Source: DTKY01 sp037440765 (GTDB lineage: Bacteria; Acidobacteriota; Terriglobia; Bryobacterales; Bryobacteraceae). Taken from it: 19,367 nucleotides of DNA. The notes below the pieces were generated by a model. That model had not been told where the DNA came from. It worked only from the letters and a program-made list of their open reading frames with translations, and made no database searches. Each line of letters starts with the position of its first letter. The stretch's first letter is position 1. The stretch spans positions 1-19,367 of the forward strand of contig JBBITL010000079.1 of NCBI GenBank assembly GCA_037440765.1. The letters are read 5' to 3'. The position numbers and the translations under genes are program-made. Positions 7,256 to 14,436 of this stretch are shown here, piece by piece.

Positions 7256-7776
7256 TCACCAGATCGTTCTGACGGCGTAGCGCCGTATCGCGGCGTCCGC
7301 CGTCAGGATAACCAGTTTCTCGACCTGACACCGGGCCATCAGCAGCCGGTCGAAAGGATCACGGTGGTGTGCGGGCAGGCGGACCAGTTCCAGAACGCGG
7401 GCGGCTCCCACAGAGTGTGCGTGAGAAGTCGCCGGGGCAGGGCACCCAAACAGGGATGGGTGACGCTTCAGACAATAACTGGCAAGTACATTTGCTGCAC
7501 ACCGGAGCAAGACTGGCTGCTGCCGCCGCGGGTCGATGAGGAAGTCGAACCGGTATTCGGAGCGCTCAGACAGCAGCGCGGCATGCGGCAGTTCCTCTGC
7601 CGTGGGCTGGCCGCGGTGAGGAAGGAACCCCGCCTCCTCCGGAAGCCGGAGCTTGCCGGCCTGCGCCTTAAGCGCGATCTCCCACAGGCTGGCGGCGCTC
7701 AGCGGCAACTGGTTCGCTTCATCGTGAATGACGCGCACAGCCCGTCTGGAGAGCCGTTGGGGCTCAGCCAATCCGT
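7256..7776 (-). pseudogene. Broken PIN-domain (VapC-type) toxin gene
   Basis: Two blocks of a PIN-domain RNase toxin are recognisable in one open frame. The first is EPQRLSRRAVRVIHDEANQ followed by LPLSAASLWEIALKAQAGKL. The second is VLELVRLPAHHRDPFDRLL followed by VEKLVILTADAAIRRYAV, ending at the stop at 7256. The first strand with the invariant Asp (LDTHALLW in the family) is missing, because the gene is cut where the dehydratase gene ends (7779). About 55 unrelated residues separate the blocks in the middle (7405-7570), where the family has almost none. With the first acidic residue lost and the fold interrupted, an active nuclease is unlikely. No antitoxin gene is present beside it. Confidence 0.7.
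7405..7570. other. Foreign insert inside the PIN toxin remnant
   Basis: This stretch separates the two recognisable PIN blocks and is somewhat less GC-rich than its surroundings. It contains a 6-bp stem (CACCCA / TGGGTG, 7443-7462). On the plus strand it reads YICCTPEQDWLLPPRVDE (about 7488-7541), which loosely resembles the N-terminal start of some transposases (…PEQ..LLPP…). No terminal repeats or target duplication are evident. The boundaries are estimates from where PIN similarity stops and resumes. Confidence 0.35.
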
Positions 7777-7778
7777 TT

Positions 7779-9764
7779 CTACCTGCCCAGCGCCTTACGG
7801 CCGGCGGCCAGGACCTCAAGGATGGTGTCGGCGTCGAAGACGGCGCCGCCCCAGGAGCCGCCGCTCACGTCCTGAAGCGCCGCCCACAGCCGTGTATCGT
7901 CCGGCAGTCTGGGGTCCGGGACCAGGTCCGGGTGCGGCTCGCGCGAGGCCAGCACCCGCGCGCCCTCCTCGGGGCTGAAGGTCCTGCCGCCCGCGCCGAT
8001 CAGGTTGACCGAGCCCTCCAGCCGGTTCCGGTCGATGATGATCTCTATGGTGTCGCCTTCCCTCACCTTTCCAATGGGGCCCCCGGCCAGAGCCTCGGGC
8101 GAGGCGTGGCCGATGCAGGCGCCCGTGGATACCCCACTGAAACGCGCGTCCGTGATCAGCGACACGTGCTTGCCGAATTCCAGATACCGTAAAGCGACCG
8201 TGAGCTGAAATACCTCCTCCATGCCGGCGCCCATCGGGCCGCGCGCGGCCAGCACCATCACGTCGCCCGGCTTGATGCGGTCCGGCCCGCTGCTTTTGAT
8301 GGCCGCGATGGCGGCCGTCTCGGTGAAGAAGACCCGGGCCGGGCCGCGCTTCCGGTACACTCCGTCGGGATCCACCACGCTCGGATCAATGGCTGTGCTC
8401 TTGATCACCGACCCTTCGGGCGCAAGGTTCCCGGTGGGGAAGCACACGGTCGAGGTCAGGCCCCGGCGGCGGGCCGTCGCCGGGTCCATGATTACGTCGT
8501 CCGGGTCGACGCCGTCCCGCTCCCGGAGCAGAGCGCGCAGCCGCTGGCGCCGCTCGGATTTCTCCCACCACTGGAGCATGGCGCCCAGTGTCTGGCCTGA
8601 GACTGTGAGCGCATCCAGCTCGAGCAAACCCGCCTGCCTGAGGTGCAGCATGACCTCCGGCACTCCTCCGGCCAGGAACAACTGGATGGTGGGGTGGTTG
8701 CGCGGCCCGTTGGGCAGCACATCGACCAGCCGCGGGACCTTGGCGTTCACCTCCGTCCAGTCCCGGCGGGTGGGCCGCTTCAGTCCGGCGGCGTGCGCCA
8801 CGCCCGCCATGTGCATTATCAGGTTCGTGGATCCGCCGAAGGCGGCGTGGGTCACCAGCGCGTTGCGGACGGCGGCGTCGGTCAGGATGTCCCTGGTGCG
8901 AAGGCCCCGCTGTTCCATGTTCACGATCGCCCGGGCCGAGCGGCGCGCCATGTCCGTCCACACCGGATGCCCGGAGGGCGCCAGGGCGGCGTGCGTCAGC
9001 GCGAGCCCCAGCGCCTCGCCCACAACCTGCGCCGTGGCGGCCGTTCCCAGGAACTGGCATCCCCCGCCGGGCGTGGCGCAGGAATGGCATCCCGCGGAGG
9101 CGGCCTCCTCGAGCGTGAGCTGACCGTGCAGATACTGGGCGGCGATGGATTGAACCTGGGCCGCGTTCCAGCCGTCCTCGGCCGGCAGCATCACGCCTCC
9201 GGGCACCAGCACGCAGGGCAGATCGTGCATGGCCGCCAGCGCCATCATCATCGCCGGCAGGCCCTTGTCGCAGGTCGCCACGCCGATGACTCCGCTGCGC
9301 GTGGGAAGCGACCGGATTTGCCTGCGCAGAACTATGGCGGCGTCGTTGCGGAACGCCAGGCTCTCGAACATGCCCGGCGTGCCCTGCGTGCGGCCGTCAC
9401 AGGGATCGCTGCAATAAGTGGCGAACGGGATGGCGCCCAGGGATTTCAGCTCCCTGGCCGCCGCCTCCACCAGCAGGTTCACTTCCCAGTGCCCGCTGTG
9501 CAGCCCCAGGGCGACGGGAGTCCCGTCCGGGGCGCGCAAGCCTCCGAGCGTGCTCAGTATCAGGAACTCCTTGCTGCCGAGTTGGCTGGGATCCCAGCCC
9601 ATGGCGGCGTCCATGGTCCATCCGAAAAGATCCCCGGAGGCATAGTCCCGCATGATCTCCGGCGTCAGTGGCAGGGCGCCGGGCGGCCCGGGGGCCTTGG
9701 TTTGAATGTCGTAGATCGACTCGTCTCCCGAGTCAAGCAGAGCGGCAAGCTGGATGGGGGCCAT
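7779..9764 (-). CDS. yjhG: YjhG/YagF-type D-xylonate (sugar-acid) dehydratase, IlvD/Edd family
   Basis: This enzyme removes water from an aldonic acid such as D-xylonate to give a 2-keto-3-deoxy acid in non-phosphorylative pentose catabolism. The 661-aa length and the text match E. coli YjhG closely along the whole chain: PSGDLFG-like SGDLFGWTM near 43, LPNGP and AGGVPEVMLHLR mid-chain, SVIKSTAIDPS, and HVSLITDARFSG with STGACIGHASPEALAGGP. Iron-sulfur ligands are expected at Cys122 (SDPCDGRTQG), Cys165 (TCDKGLPA) and Cys236 (GGGCQFLG). The YjhG-like N-terminus and length separate it from true dihydroxy-acid dehydratase IlvD (about 560-620 aa). It is transcribed divergently from coaD. No other pentose-pathway gene is adjacent, so the physiological substrate is inferred. 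Confidence 0.88.
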   Translation of the reverse strand: MAPIQLAALLDSGDESIYDIQTKAPGPPGALPLTPEIMRDYASGDLFGWTMDAAMGWDPSQLGSKEFLILSTLGGLRAPDGTPVALGLHSGHWEVNLLVEAAARELKSLGAIPFATYCSDPCDGRTQGTPGMFESLAFRNDAAIVLRRQIRSLPTRSGVIGVATCDKGLPAMMMALAAMHDLPCVLVPGGVMLPAEDGWNAAQVQSIAAQYLHGQLTLEEAASAGCHSCATPGGGCQFLGTAATAQVVGEALGLALTHAALAPSGHPVWTDMARRSARAIVNMEQRGLRTRDILTDAAVRNALVTHAAFGGSTNLIMHMAGVAHAAGLKRPTRRDWTEVNAKVPRLVDVLPNGPRNHPTIQLFLAGGVPEVMLHLRQAGLLELDALTVSGQTLGAMLQWWEKSERRQRLRALLRERDGVDPDDVIMDPATARRRGLTSTVCFPTGNLAPEGSVIKSTAIDPSVVDPDGVYRKRGPARVFFTETAAIAAIKSSGPDRIKPGDVMVLAARGPMGAGMEEVFQLTVALRYLEFGKHVSLITDARFSGVSTGACIGHASPEALAGGPIGKVREGDTIEIIIDRNRLEGSVNLIGAGGRTFSPEEGARVLASREPHPDLVPDPRLPDDTRLWAALQDVSGGSWGGAVFDADTILEVLAAGRKALGR

Positions 9765-9774
9765 AACACTCTAG

Positions 9775-9803
9775 ATCCTATCAGCACGGCAGGCCGCTGT
9801 CTT
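9775..9803 (-). promoter_or_regulatory. Possible promoter for the sugar-acid dehydratase
   Basis: On the minus strand AAGACA (9803-9798) is followed after 17 bases by TAGGAT (9780-9775). The predicted start near 9768 leaves only a few untranslated bases before the ATG at 9764. The signal lies back to back with the coaD promoter. Confidence 0.35.
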
Positions 9804-9807
9804 CAGT

Positions 9808-9816
9808 TGCTAAAAT
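9808..9816 (+). promoter_or_regulatory. Possible extended -10 promoter for coaD operon
   Basis: TGC followed by TAAAAT (9811-9816) forms an extended -10 element. Transcription would start near 9823. No convincing -35 box is seen. The site overlaps the divergent dehydratase promoter, so the two may compete. Confidence 0.4.
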
Positions 9817-9844
9817 ATGGCAGTTGGTTGAGAAAACTCAGATC

Positions 9845-10330
9845 GTGACCGCTGTCTACCCGGGGTCCTTTGACCCGATCACCAACGGCCATCTCGACCT
9901 TGTGGCGCGCGGCGCGCGCCTGTTCGACAAACTGATCGTGGCCGTGCTGGACAATGCCGCCAAGGATCCCCCGCTGTTCACGGTCGAGGAGCGCCGGGGG
10001 CTGCTGCGCCAAGTGACGCGGCAGTTCCCCAACGTCGAAGTGGACTCCTTCCGCGGGCTGCTGGTCGACTACGCGGCCCAGAAGCGCGCCGGCGTGCTGC
10101 TGCGCGGCATCCGCGCCATCTCCGACTACGAGTACGAGTTGCAGATGGCGCTGATGAACAGCCGGCTCTCGCCGGGGCTGGAGACGGTGTTTCTTATGTC
10201 CGGCGAGGCGTACTCCTTCCTTAGCTCGCGGCTGGTGAAACAGGTGATCGCCCTGGGCGGCAATATCTCCGGCCTGGTTCCGCCCGTGGTGGAGGAGAGG
10301 CTCAAGAGCCTGGTTGCGAGGGGTGGCTAG
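9845..10330 (+). CDS. coaD: Phosphopantetheine adenylyltransferase
   Basis: CoaD makes dephospho-CoA from ATP and 4'-phosphopantetheine, the fourth step of coenzyme A synthesis. The product is about 161 aa, matching the family. The nucleotide-binding start TAVYPGSFDPITNGHLDL contains the (T/N)GH motif. LLRGIRAISDYEYELQMA and the C-terminal SFLSSRLVKQV segment with GLVPPVV are also typical. I list GTG 9845 because it gives the canonical short N-terminus. A TTG at 9824 is in frame and would add seven residues; it coincides with the predicted transcription start. Neither start has a strong ribosome site. The stop is 5 bases before the aminotransferase gene, indicating an operon. Confidence 0.93.
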   Translation: MTAVYPGSFDPITNGHLDLVARGARLFDKLIVAVLDNAAKDPPLFTVEERRGLLRQVTRQFPNVEVDSFRGLLVDYAAQKRAGVLLRGIRAISDYEYELQMALMNSRLSPGLETVFLMSGEAYSFLSSRLVKQVIALGGNISGLVPPVVEERLKSLVARGG

Positions 10331-10335
10331 CGTCC

Positions 10336-11526
10336 ATGCAGGCCACCACGCGCCTCAGCCAGCGCATTTCGCGGATCGGCGAGTCCGCCACCATGCAAGC
10401 CGCCGCCAACGCCGCCAAACTCCGGGCGCGGGGCGCGGACGTCGTGGACCTGGGCCCCGGCGAGCCGGATTTCCCGACGCCCCCCAACGTCAAGCGCGCC
10501 GGCATCCGCGCCATCGAGGAGAACTTCACCCGCTACACCGCCGCCGGCGGCGCCCCGGAGCTCAAGGAGGCCGTCTGCGAGCGGCACGCCGCCGACTTCG
10601 GCACCAGTTACACGCCTTCGGAGTGCACGATCTCGGCGGGCGGAAAGCACGCGCTGTTCAACGTGCTTCAGTCGCTGGTGGACCCCGGCGACGAGGTGGT
10701 CGTCCCGGCGCCGTATTGGATCACCTACACCGACATCATCGCCTACTGCGGCGGCACAAGCGTGCTGGCCCGCACAGGCGAGAGCGACCAGTTCAGAATC
10801 AGCGCCGGACTGATCGAGCAGCACCTCTCAGCCAGGACCCGCGCCGTCATCGTCAACTCACCCTGCAACCCGACCGGAGCGGTCATATCCCCGGAAGAAT
10901 GGCGGCGCATCTACCGGCTGACCTCCAGGCGGGGAATCTGGCTGATCACCGACGAGTGCTACCCGTATCTGGTCTACGACACGCTCCCCTTCTCGGCGGC
11001 TTCCATTCCGGGCGCGCGCAGCACGGTCATAGTCATCGGATCTCTCTCCAAGACCTACGCCATGACGGGCTGGCGGATCGGCTTTGTGCTGGCCCCTCCG
11101 CTGGTGGCATCGGCGGTCGCCCGGCTGCAGAGCCAGTCCACGAGCAACCCTAACTCCATCGCTCAGAAGGCCGCGGTGGAGGCGCTCCGCGGGCCGCAGG
11201 ACTTCCGCTCCGATATGCTCGCCGAGTACCGCCAGCGGCGCGACTACGCGCTGGGGCGGCTCCGCGGCATGCCGGGCATCTCCTGCCACGAACCCCAGGG
11301 CGCCTTCTACCTGCTTCCCAACGTCCGCCGCGCGCTGGGGCGCAAGGGGGTCCGGGACGACGTGGAGTTCGCCGAGAGGTTGCTCGACCGCTACCGGGTC
11401 GCCGCCGTCCCCGGAGAGGCATTCGGCGCCCCCGGATACGTGCGGCTCACGTTCGCCGTCAGCCGGCGCAGCCTGGAGCGGGGCCTGGACCGGCTCAAGC
11501 AGTATGCCGAGGACCTGGCCGAATGA
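10336..11526 (+). CDS. Class I/II PLP-dependent aminotransferase (aspartate aminotransferase type)
   Basis: A 396-aa fold-type I aminotransferase of the aspartate aminotransferase Ib-like group, cytoplasmic, which transfers amino groups between amino acids and 2-oxo acids. Visible motifs are LGPGEPDFPTP (about 39-49), the pyridine-contact Asp206 in ITDECYPYLVYD, NSPCNPTGAV (174-183), and the Schiff-base Lys239 in SLSKTYAMTGWRIGF. The substrate-carboxylate Arg lies in the C-terminal YVRLTFAVS. The ATG at 10336 lies 5 bases after coaD, and the TGA overlaps the ATG of the isomerase (ATGA), so translation is coupled. Aspartate is the most likely donor, but the close relatives vary in specificity. 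Confidence 0.9.
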   Translation: MQATTRLSQRISRIGESATMQAAANAAKLRARGADVVDLGPGEPDFPTPPNVKRAGIRAIEENFTRYTAAGGAPELKEAVCERHAADFGTSYTPSECTISAGGKHALFNVLQSLVDPGDEVVVPAPYWITYTDIIAYCGGTSVLARTGESDQFRISAGLIEQHLSARTRAVIVNSPCNPTGAVISPEEWRRIYRLTSRRGIWLITDECYPYLVYDTLPFSAASIPGARSTVIVIGSLSKTYAMTGWRIGFVLAPPLVASAVARLQSQSTSNPNSIAQKAAVEALRGPQDFRSDMLAEYRQRRDYALGRLRGMPGISCHEPQGAFYLLPNVRRALGRKGVRDDVEFAERLLDRYRVAAVPGEAFGAPGYVRLTFAVSRRSLERGLDRLKQYAEDLAE

Positions 11527-12335
11527 CGCCGTCTCCGCACCAACTGGCCGCCAGCTTCCACGAGAAGACCTGGGGCGCTCACCGGCTGGAGCCCTGGTTC
11601 CCGGACGCCGGGACCAGGATCGGTGAAGTCTGGTTCTCGATGCCGGCGTCGGAGCCGCTGCCGCTGCTGGTGAAGTTCCTGTTCACCACCGAGCGGCTCT
11701 CGGTGCAGGTGCATCCGGACGACGCCTATGCTCTGGCTCACGAAGGGCGCGGCGGGAAGACCGAGATGTGGTACGTTCTGTCCGCGGAGCCCGGCGCGAG
11801 CCTGGCGGCCGGCTTTCATGAGCCGGTGACACCCGCCCGCGCCCGCGAGGCGGCCTTGAGCGGCGAGATCGAGCGGCTGCTCCGCTGGTGGCCGGTCCAG
11901 GCGGGCCAGGTGTACCTTGTCCCCGCCGGCACGGTTCACACGCTCGGCGCCGGCATCACCGTGTGCGAGATCCAGCAGACCAGCCAGATCACCTACCGGC
12001 TTTATGATCACGGCCGCCCGCGCGAGCTGCACCTGGACCGCGCATTGGAGGCGGCCAGCTTCGGCCCTTATCCCGGTCCTTCCACCCCGGCCGGAGAACG
12101 TCTGGCTGCCTGCCCCCACTTCGTAACCGACCGGCTGGAAGTCCGGGACCTGGTCTATGAGCCGGGTCCGGACCGGGACCACTTCCTGGTAGTGCTGGAA
12201 GGCGGCGGACTGCTGGCCGGCCGCCCCATGGCCCCCGGCCAGGTCTGGCGGGCGCCGGCCGGAGCCGAGCCTTTCATGATCGCCGCCGACGGCCGGGCGG
12301 TGCTCCTCCGAACTTACGTTCCGCCGCCGCGCTGA
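11523..12335 (+). CDS. manA: Class I (type I) mannose-6-phosphate isomerase-like protein
   Basis: A zinc-dependent cupin isomerase that interconverts mannose-6-phosphate and fructose-6-phosphate. The zinc ligands are visible: Gln62 and His64 in LSVQVHPDD, Glu81 in GKTEMWYVL and His139 in AGTVHTLGAG. The catalytic-region text QQTSQITYRLYDHGR (151-165) follows. At 270 aa it is the short bacterial form, well below the ~390 aa of the E. coli enzyme. The ATG overlaps the aminotransferase stop by four bases. It is the last gene of the coaD operon. Short type I members may act on other phosphosugars, so the exact substrate is inferred. Confidence 0.85.
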   Translation: MTPSPHQLAASFHEKTWGAHRLEPWFPDAGTRIGEVWFSMPASEPLPLLVKFLFTTERLSVQVHPDDAYALAHEGRGGKTEMWYVLSAEPGASLAAGFHEPVTPARAREAALSGEIERLLRWWPVQAGQVYLVPAGTVHTLGAGITVCEIQQTSQITYRLYDHGRPRELHLDRALEAASFGPYPGPSTPAGERLAACPHFVTDRLEVRDLVYEPGPDRDHFLVVLEGGGLLAGRPMAPGQVWRAPAGAEPFMIAADGRAVLLRTYVPPPR

Positions 12336-12352
12336 AAGCCCCGGATCGACCC

Positions 12353-12381
12353 TTGCGCTGACCTGCCGCCGGCAGCATAAT
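12353..12381 (+). promoter_or_regulatory. Promoter of the DegT-type aminotransferase gene
   Basis: TTGCGC (12353-12358), a 17-base spacer and CATAAT (12376-12381) match the housekeeping consensus well. Transcription would start near 12388, giving a short leader containing GGGGAGG five bases before the ATG at 12404. This separates the gene from the preceding manA operon. Confidence 0.55.
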
Positions 12382-12403
12382 GGTCGCTGCCGGGGAGGTG
12401 CCT

Positions 12404-13726
12404 ATGGACCGTAGGAGATTCGTCGCAACCGCCATGGCCGGCGCCGGATCAGCGGCAGCCGCGGCGCAGGCGGTTCCGGAAGGCGGCAGGCCCGTTCGGG
12501 CGAACCCGCTGCGCGGAGACCACTGGGGTCCGCTGCACTACGACGAGGCCGAACGCAGCCACGTCCTCGAGGTGGTTGACACCGGAGTGCCGTTCCGCTT
12601 CACCGGGCGGGGCGGGGTCAGCCCGCTCAAGGCCGCCACCTTCGAGAAGGAGTTCGCCGAGAAGATCGGCGCCCGTTACGCGCTGGCTCTCAGCAGCGGC
12701 ACCGGCGCTCTGGAGTGCGCCATGGCGGCGCTGCGGATCGGCCCGGGCGACGAAGTCATTCTGCCTGCCTGGACCTGGCACTCCACCTGCACCGCCGTGG
12801 TGCGCGCCGGAGCGCTGCCGGTGTTCGCCGAGATCGACGAGTCGTTCAACATCGATCCGTCCGGCATCGAGAACCTGATCACGCCGCAGACCAGGGCCAT
12901 CATCGCCGTCCACTTGCAGGGCAACCCGGCGGACATGGACCCCATCCTGGCGCTGGCCCGCAAGCACCGCCTCCGTGTCATCGAAGACTGCGCGCAGGCC
13001 GTCGGCGCGAGCTACAGGGGGCGGCGGCTGGGATCGCTGGGCGACATCGGGATCTACAGCCACCAGGAGAGCAAGACCATCACCGCGGGCGAGGGCGGCT
13101 CGCTGGTGACCAGCGACCCGGAGCTGTTCGAGCGCGCCTGCCGGTTTCACGACGTCGGCAATCTCTCCCGCCCGCACCAGCAGGCGCTGGGTTCCGCGCA
13201 ACTGTCCCCGTTTGCAGGCTCCAACTTCCGGATGAGCGAGTTTGCCGGAGGCGTGATGCTGGCCCAGTTGCGCAAGCTGGACAGGATCATCGAAGCGGCG
13301 CGCGCCAACGCGGCGCGGGTCTACGAGGGACTGCGGGACGTGCCGGGATTGCGCTTCCGGCTGCGGCCCGACCCTGCCGGCGACCTCGGATCGCCCGTGT
13401 TCGTCGGCTTCTCAAGCAGGGCGAAGCGGGACCGCTACCTGGAGATCATGAAGGCCGAGAACGTTCCGGCGGCCGCGCCGCAGGGCTCGGTGATTCTGCC
13501 GGTCCAGTCCTACATCGAGAACAAGATGGCGGCGCACCCGGCGTGGCCGACCTGGAACACTGAGCGGGGAAAGTCGATCCGCTACGGCGCTGCAAGCTGC
13601 CCGCGCACCATTGATATCCTCAGCCGCTTCGCCGGGGTCGCGGTGGGACCCAAGTACACGCGCAGCGACCTGGCGGATATCGTCGCCGCCGTCCGCAAGG
13701 CCTACCCGCAGGCGCTCAAGGCGTGA
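12404..13726 (+). CDS. DegT/DnrJ/EryC1/StrS family aminotransferase with an Arg-rich export-like leader
   Basis: A PLP-dependent sugar aminotransferase-type enzyme of 440 aa. The N-terminus DRRRFVATAMAGAGSAAAAA looks like a twin-arginine signal and precedes the normal start of the fold. Conserved elements are ALSSGTGALECAMAAL (95-110), VILPAWTWHSTCTAV (118-132), the cofactor Asp195 in VIEDCAQAVGA, and Lys224 in SHQESKTITAGEGGSL as the Schiff-base lysine. The start at ATG 12404 is fixed by GGGGAGG five bases upstream; the longer frame from 12380 lacks a site. Family members usually build amino sugars in the cytoplasm, so export would be unusual. The real substrate is unknown. The gene ends 7 bases from the convergent pseudogene. 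Confidence 0.88.
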   Translation: MDRRRFVATAMAGAGSAAAAAQAVPEGGRPVRANPLRGDHWGPLHYDEAERSHVLEVVDTGVPFRFTGRGGVSPLKAATFEKEFAEKIGARYALALSSGTGALECAMAALRIGPGDEVILPAWTWHSTCTAVVRAGALPVFAEIDESFNIDPSGIENLITPQTRAIIAVHLQGNPADMDPILALARKHRLRVIEDCAQAVGASYRGRRLGSLGDIGIYSHQESKTITAGEGGSLVTSDPELFERACRFHDVGNLSRPHQQALGSAQLSPFAGSNFRMSEFAGGVMLAQLRKLDRIIEAARANAARVYEGLRDVPGLRFRLRPDPAGDLGSPVFVGFSSRAKRDRYLEIMKAENVPAAAPQGSVILPVQSYIENKMAAHPAWPTWNTERGKSIRYGAASCPRTIDILSRFAGVAVGPKYTRSDLADIVAAVRKAYPQALKA

Positions 13727-13732
13727 GGCGGC

Positions 13733-14175
13733 TCATGGCGGGGAGCTGTCCCGGCAGCGTTCCCGGAGCGCGCGTTTGAACGCTTTCTCGGTGACGCCCT
13801 GCGGCGGAGCGCCCGGCTCCGCCGCGTGGACCCGCCGCGGCGCCTTGCAGGCGGCCAGATGACGCTGGCCCCAGTCCGGCAGCTCCCTTTCCGAGCTGTG
13901 AATACCGGCCCGGAATTCCAACGACCGCCACCGGCACTTCGCCCTTTTCCGGATGCACCGCGCCGATGATCGCGCACCGGGCCACCGCGGGGTGCCTCAA
14001 GAGCGCCGCCTCCACCTCCGGAGCGCAGATCGGGCAGCCGCTGCACTTGATCATTTCCTTGGCGCGGCCGCGCCGAACATGGCGATGCCGCCAAGCTCCG
14101 CCATCCCGCAGGCGTTGACGAAGACCGGACCGACCCGTAACCTCCCAGGCGCGCCGGGCAGCCCCCCGTATTCGA
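13733..14175 (-). pseudogene. Decayed acyl-CoA synthetase (AMP-binding enzyme) fragment
   Basis: Pieces of the C-terminal half of a fatty-acid CoA ligase appear in order but in three different frames. VFVNACGMAELGGIAMFG (from about 14125 downward) is the adenylate-binding core. EMIKCSG with PEVEAALLRHPAVARCAIIG and HPEKGEVPVAVV is the C-terminal subdomain. LPDWGQRHLAACKAPRRV followed by EKAFKRALRER ends at the stop at 13733. Between the first and second pieces the usual GWFRTGD-type hinge region of about 30 residues is missing, and a frame change lies near 13880-13920. No intact enzyme can be made. The remnant ends 7 bases from the DegT gene. Confidence 0.75.
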
Positions 14176-14187
14176 GCGGACGCCTGC

Positions 14188-14436
14188 GATACACATCCGG
14201 TTGGTCCTCTCGCAGGTGCTTCGGAAACGCTGGCCGCAGTCAAGGTCGTCCTCACGCACCAGGCCGGCGCGCTCGCCCGCCACAAAGGCGGTGCTAACGT
14301 GGCTGAAGGCCCGCAGCGTGCCACGGCGGGCGGCATCCAGCCCGAGGTCCAGAAGGTTGCGCGCTCCTCCGGTTCTGGAGCGGCGCGCTTCCTCAGCCGG
14401 CGCGTCAAAGCGCACGGCCGCGGCCGATTCATCACT
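14188..14436 (-). pseudogene. Fragment of a fatty-acyl-reductase-type NAD-binding domain
   Basis: The frame read down from 14436 carries AAAVRFDAPAEEAR, then ARNLLDLGLDAARRG, then LRAFSHVSTAFVAGERAG and VREDDLDCGQRFR. This is the middle of the NAD_binding_4 (male-sterility, thioester or fatty acyl reductase) fold of the short-chain dehydrogenase superfamily. The N-terminal GxxGxxG loop and the Tyr-Lys catalytic end are both absent. It is joined to the acyl-CoA synthetase fragment just downstream. The parent may have been a multidomain reductase-ligase, or two neighbouring genes fused by deletion; the sequence alone does not decide. Confidence 0.7.

Noticed and set aside
7190..7978. A 262-aa plus-strand frame through the intergenic region and the dehydratase end
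   Set aside because: It is mostly antisense to the PIN relic and the dehydratase. Only a short piece has any possible meaning, and that is listed as part of the insert.
7779..9764. Dihydroxy-acid dehydratase IlvD of branched-chain amino acid synthesis
   Set aside because: The 661-aa length, the N-terminal SGDLFG region and the full-length similarity fit YjhG/YagF rather than IlvD, and no ilv genes are near.
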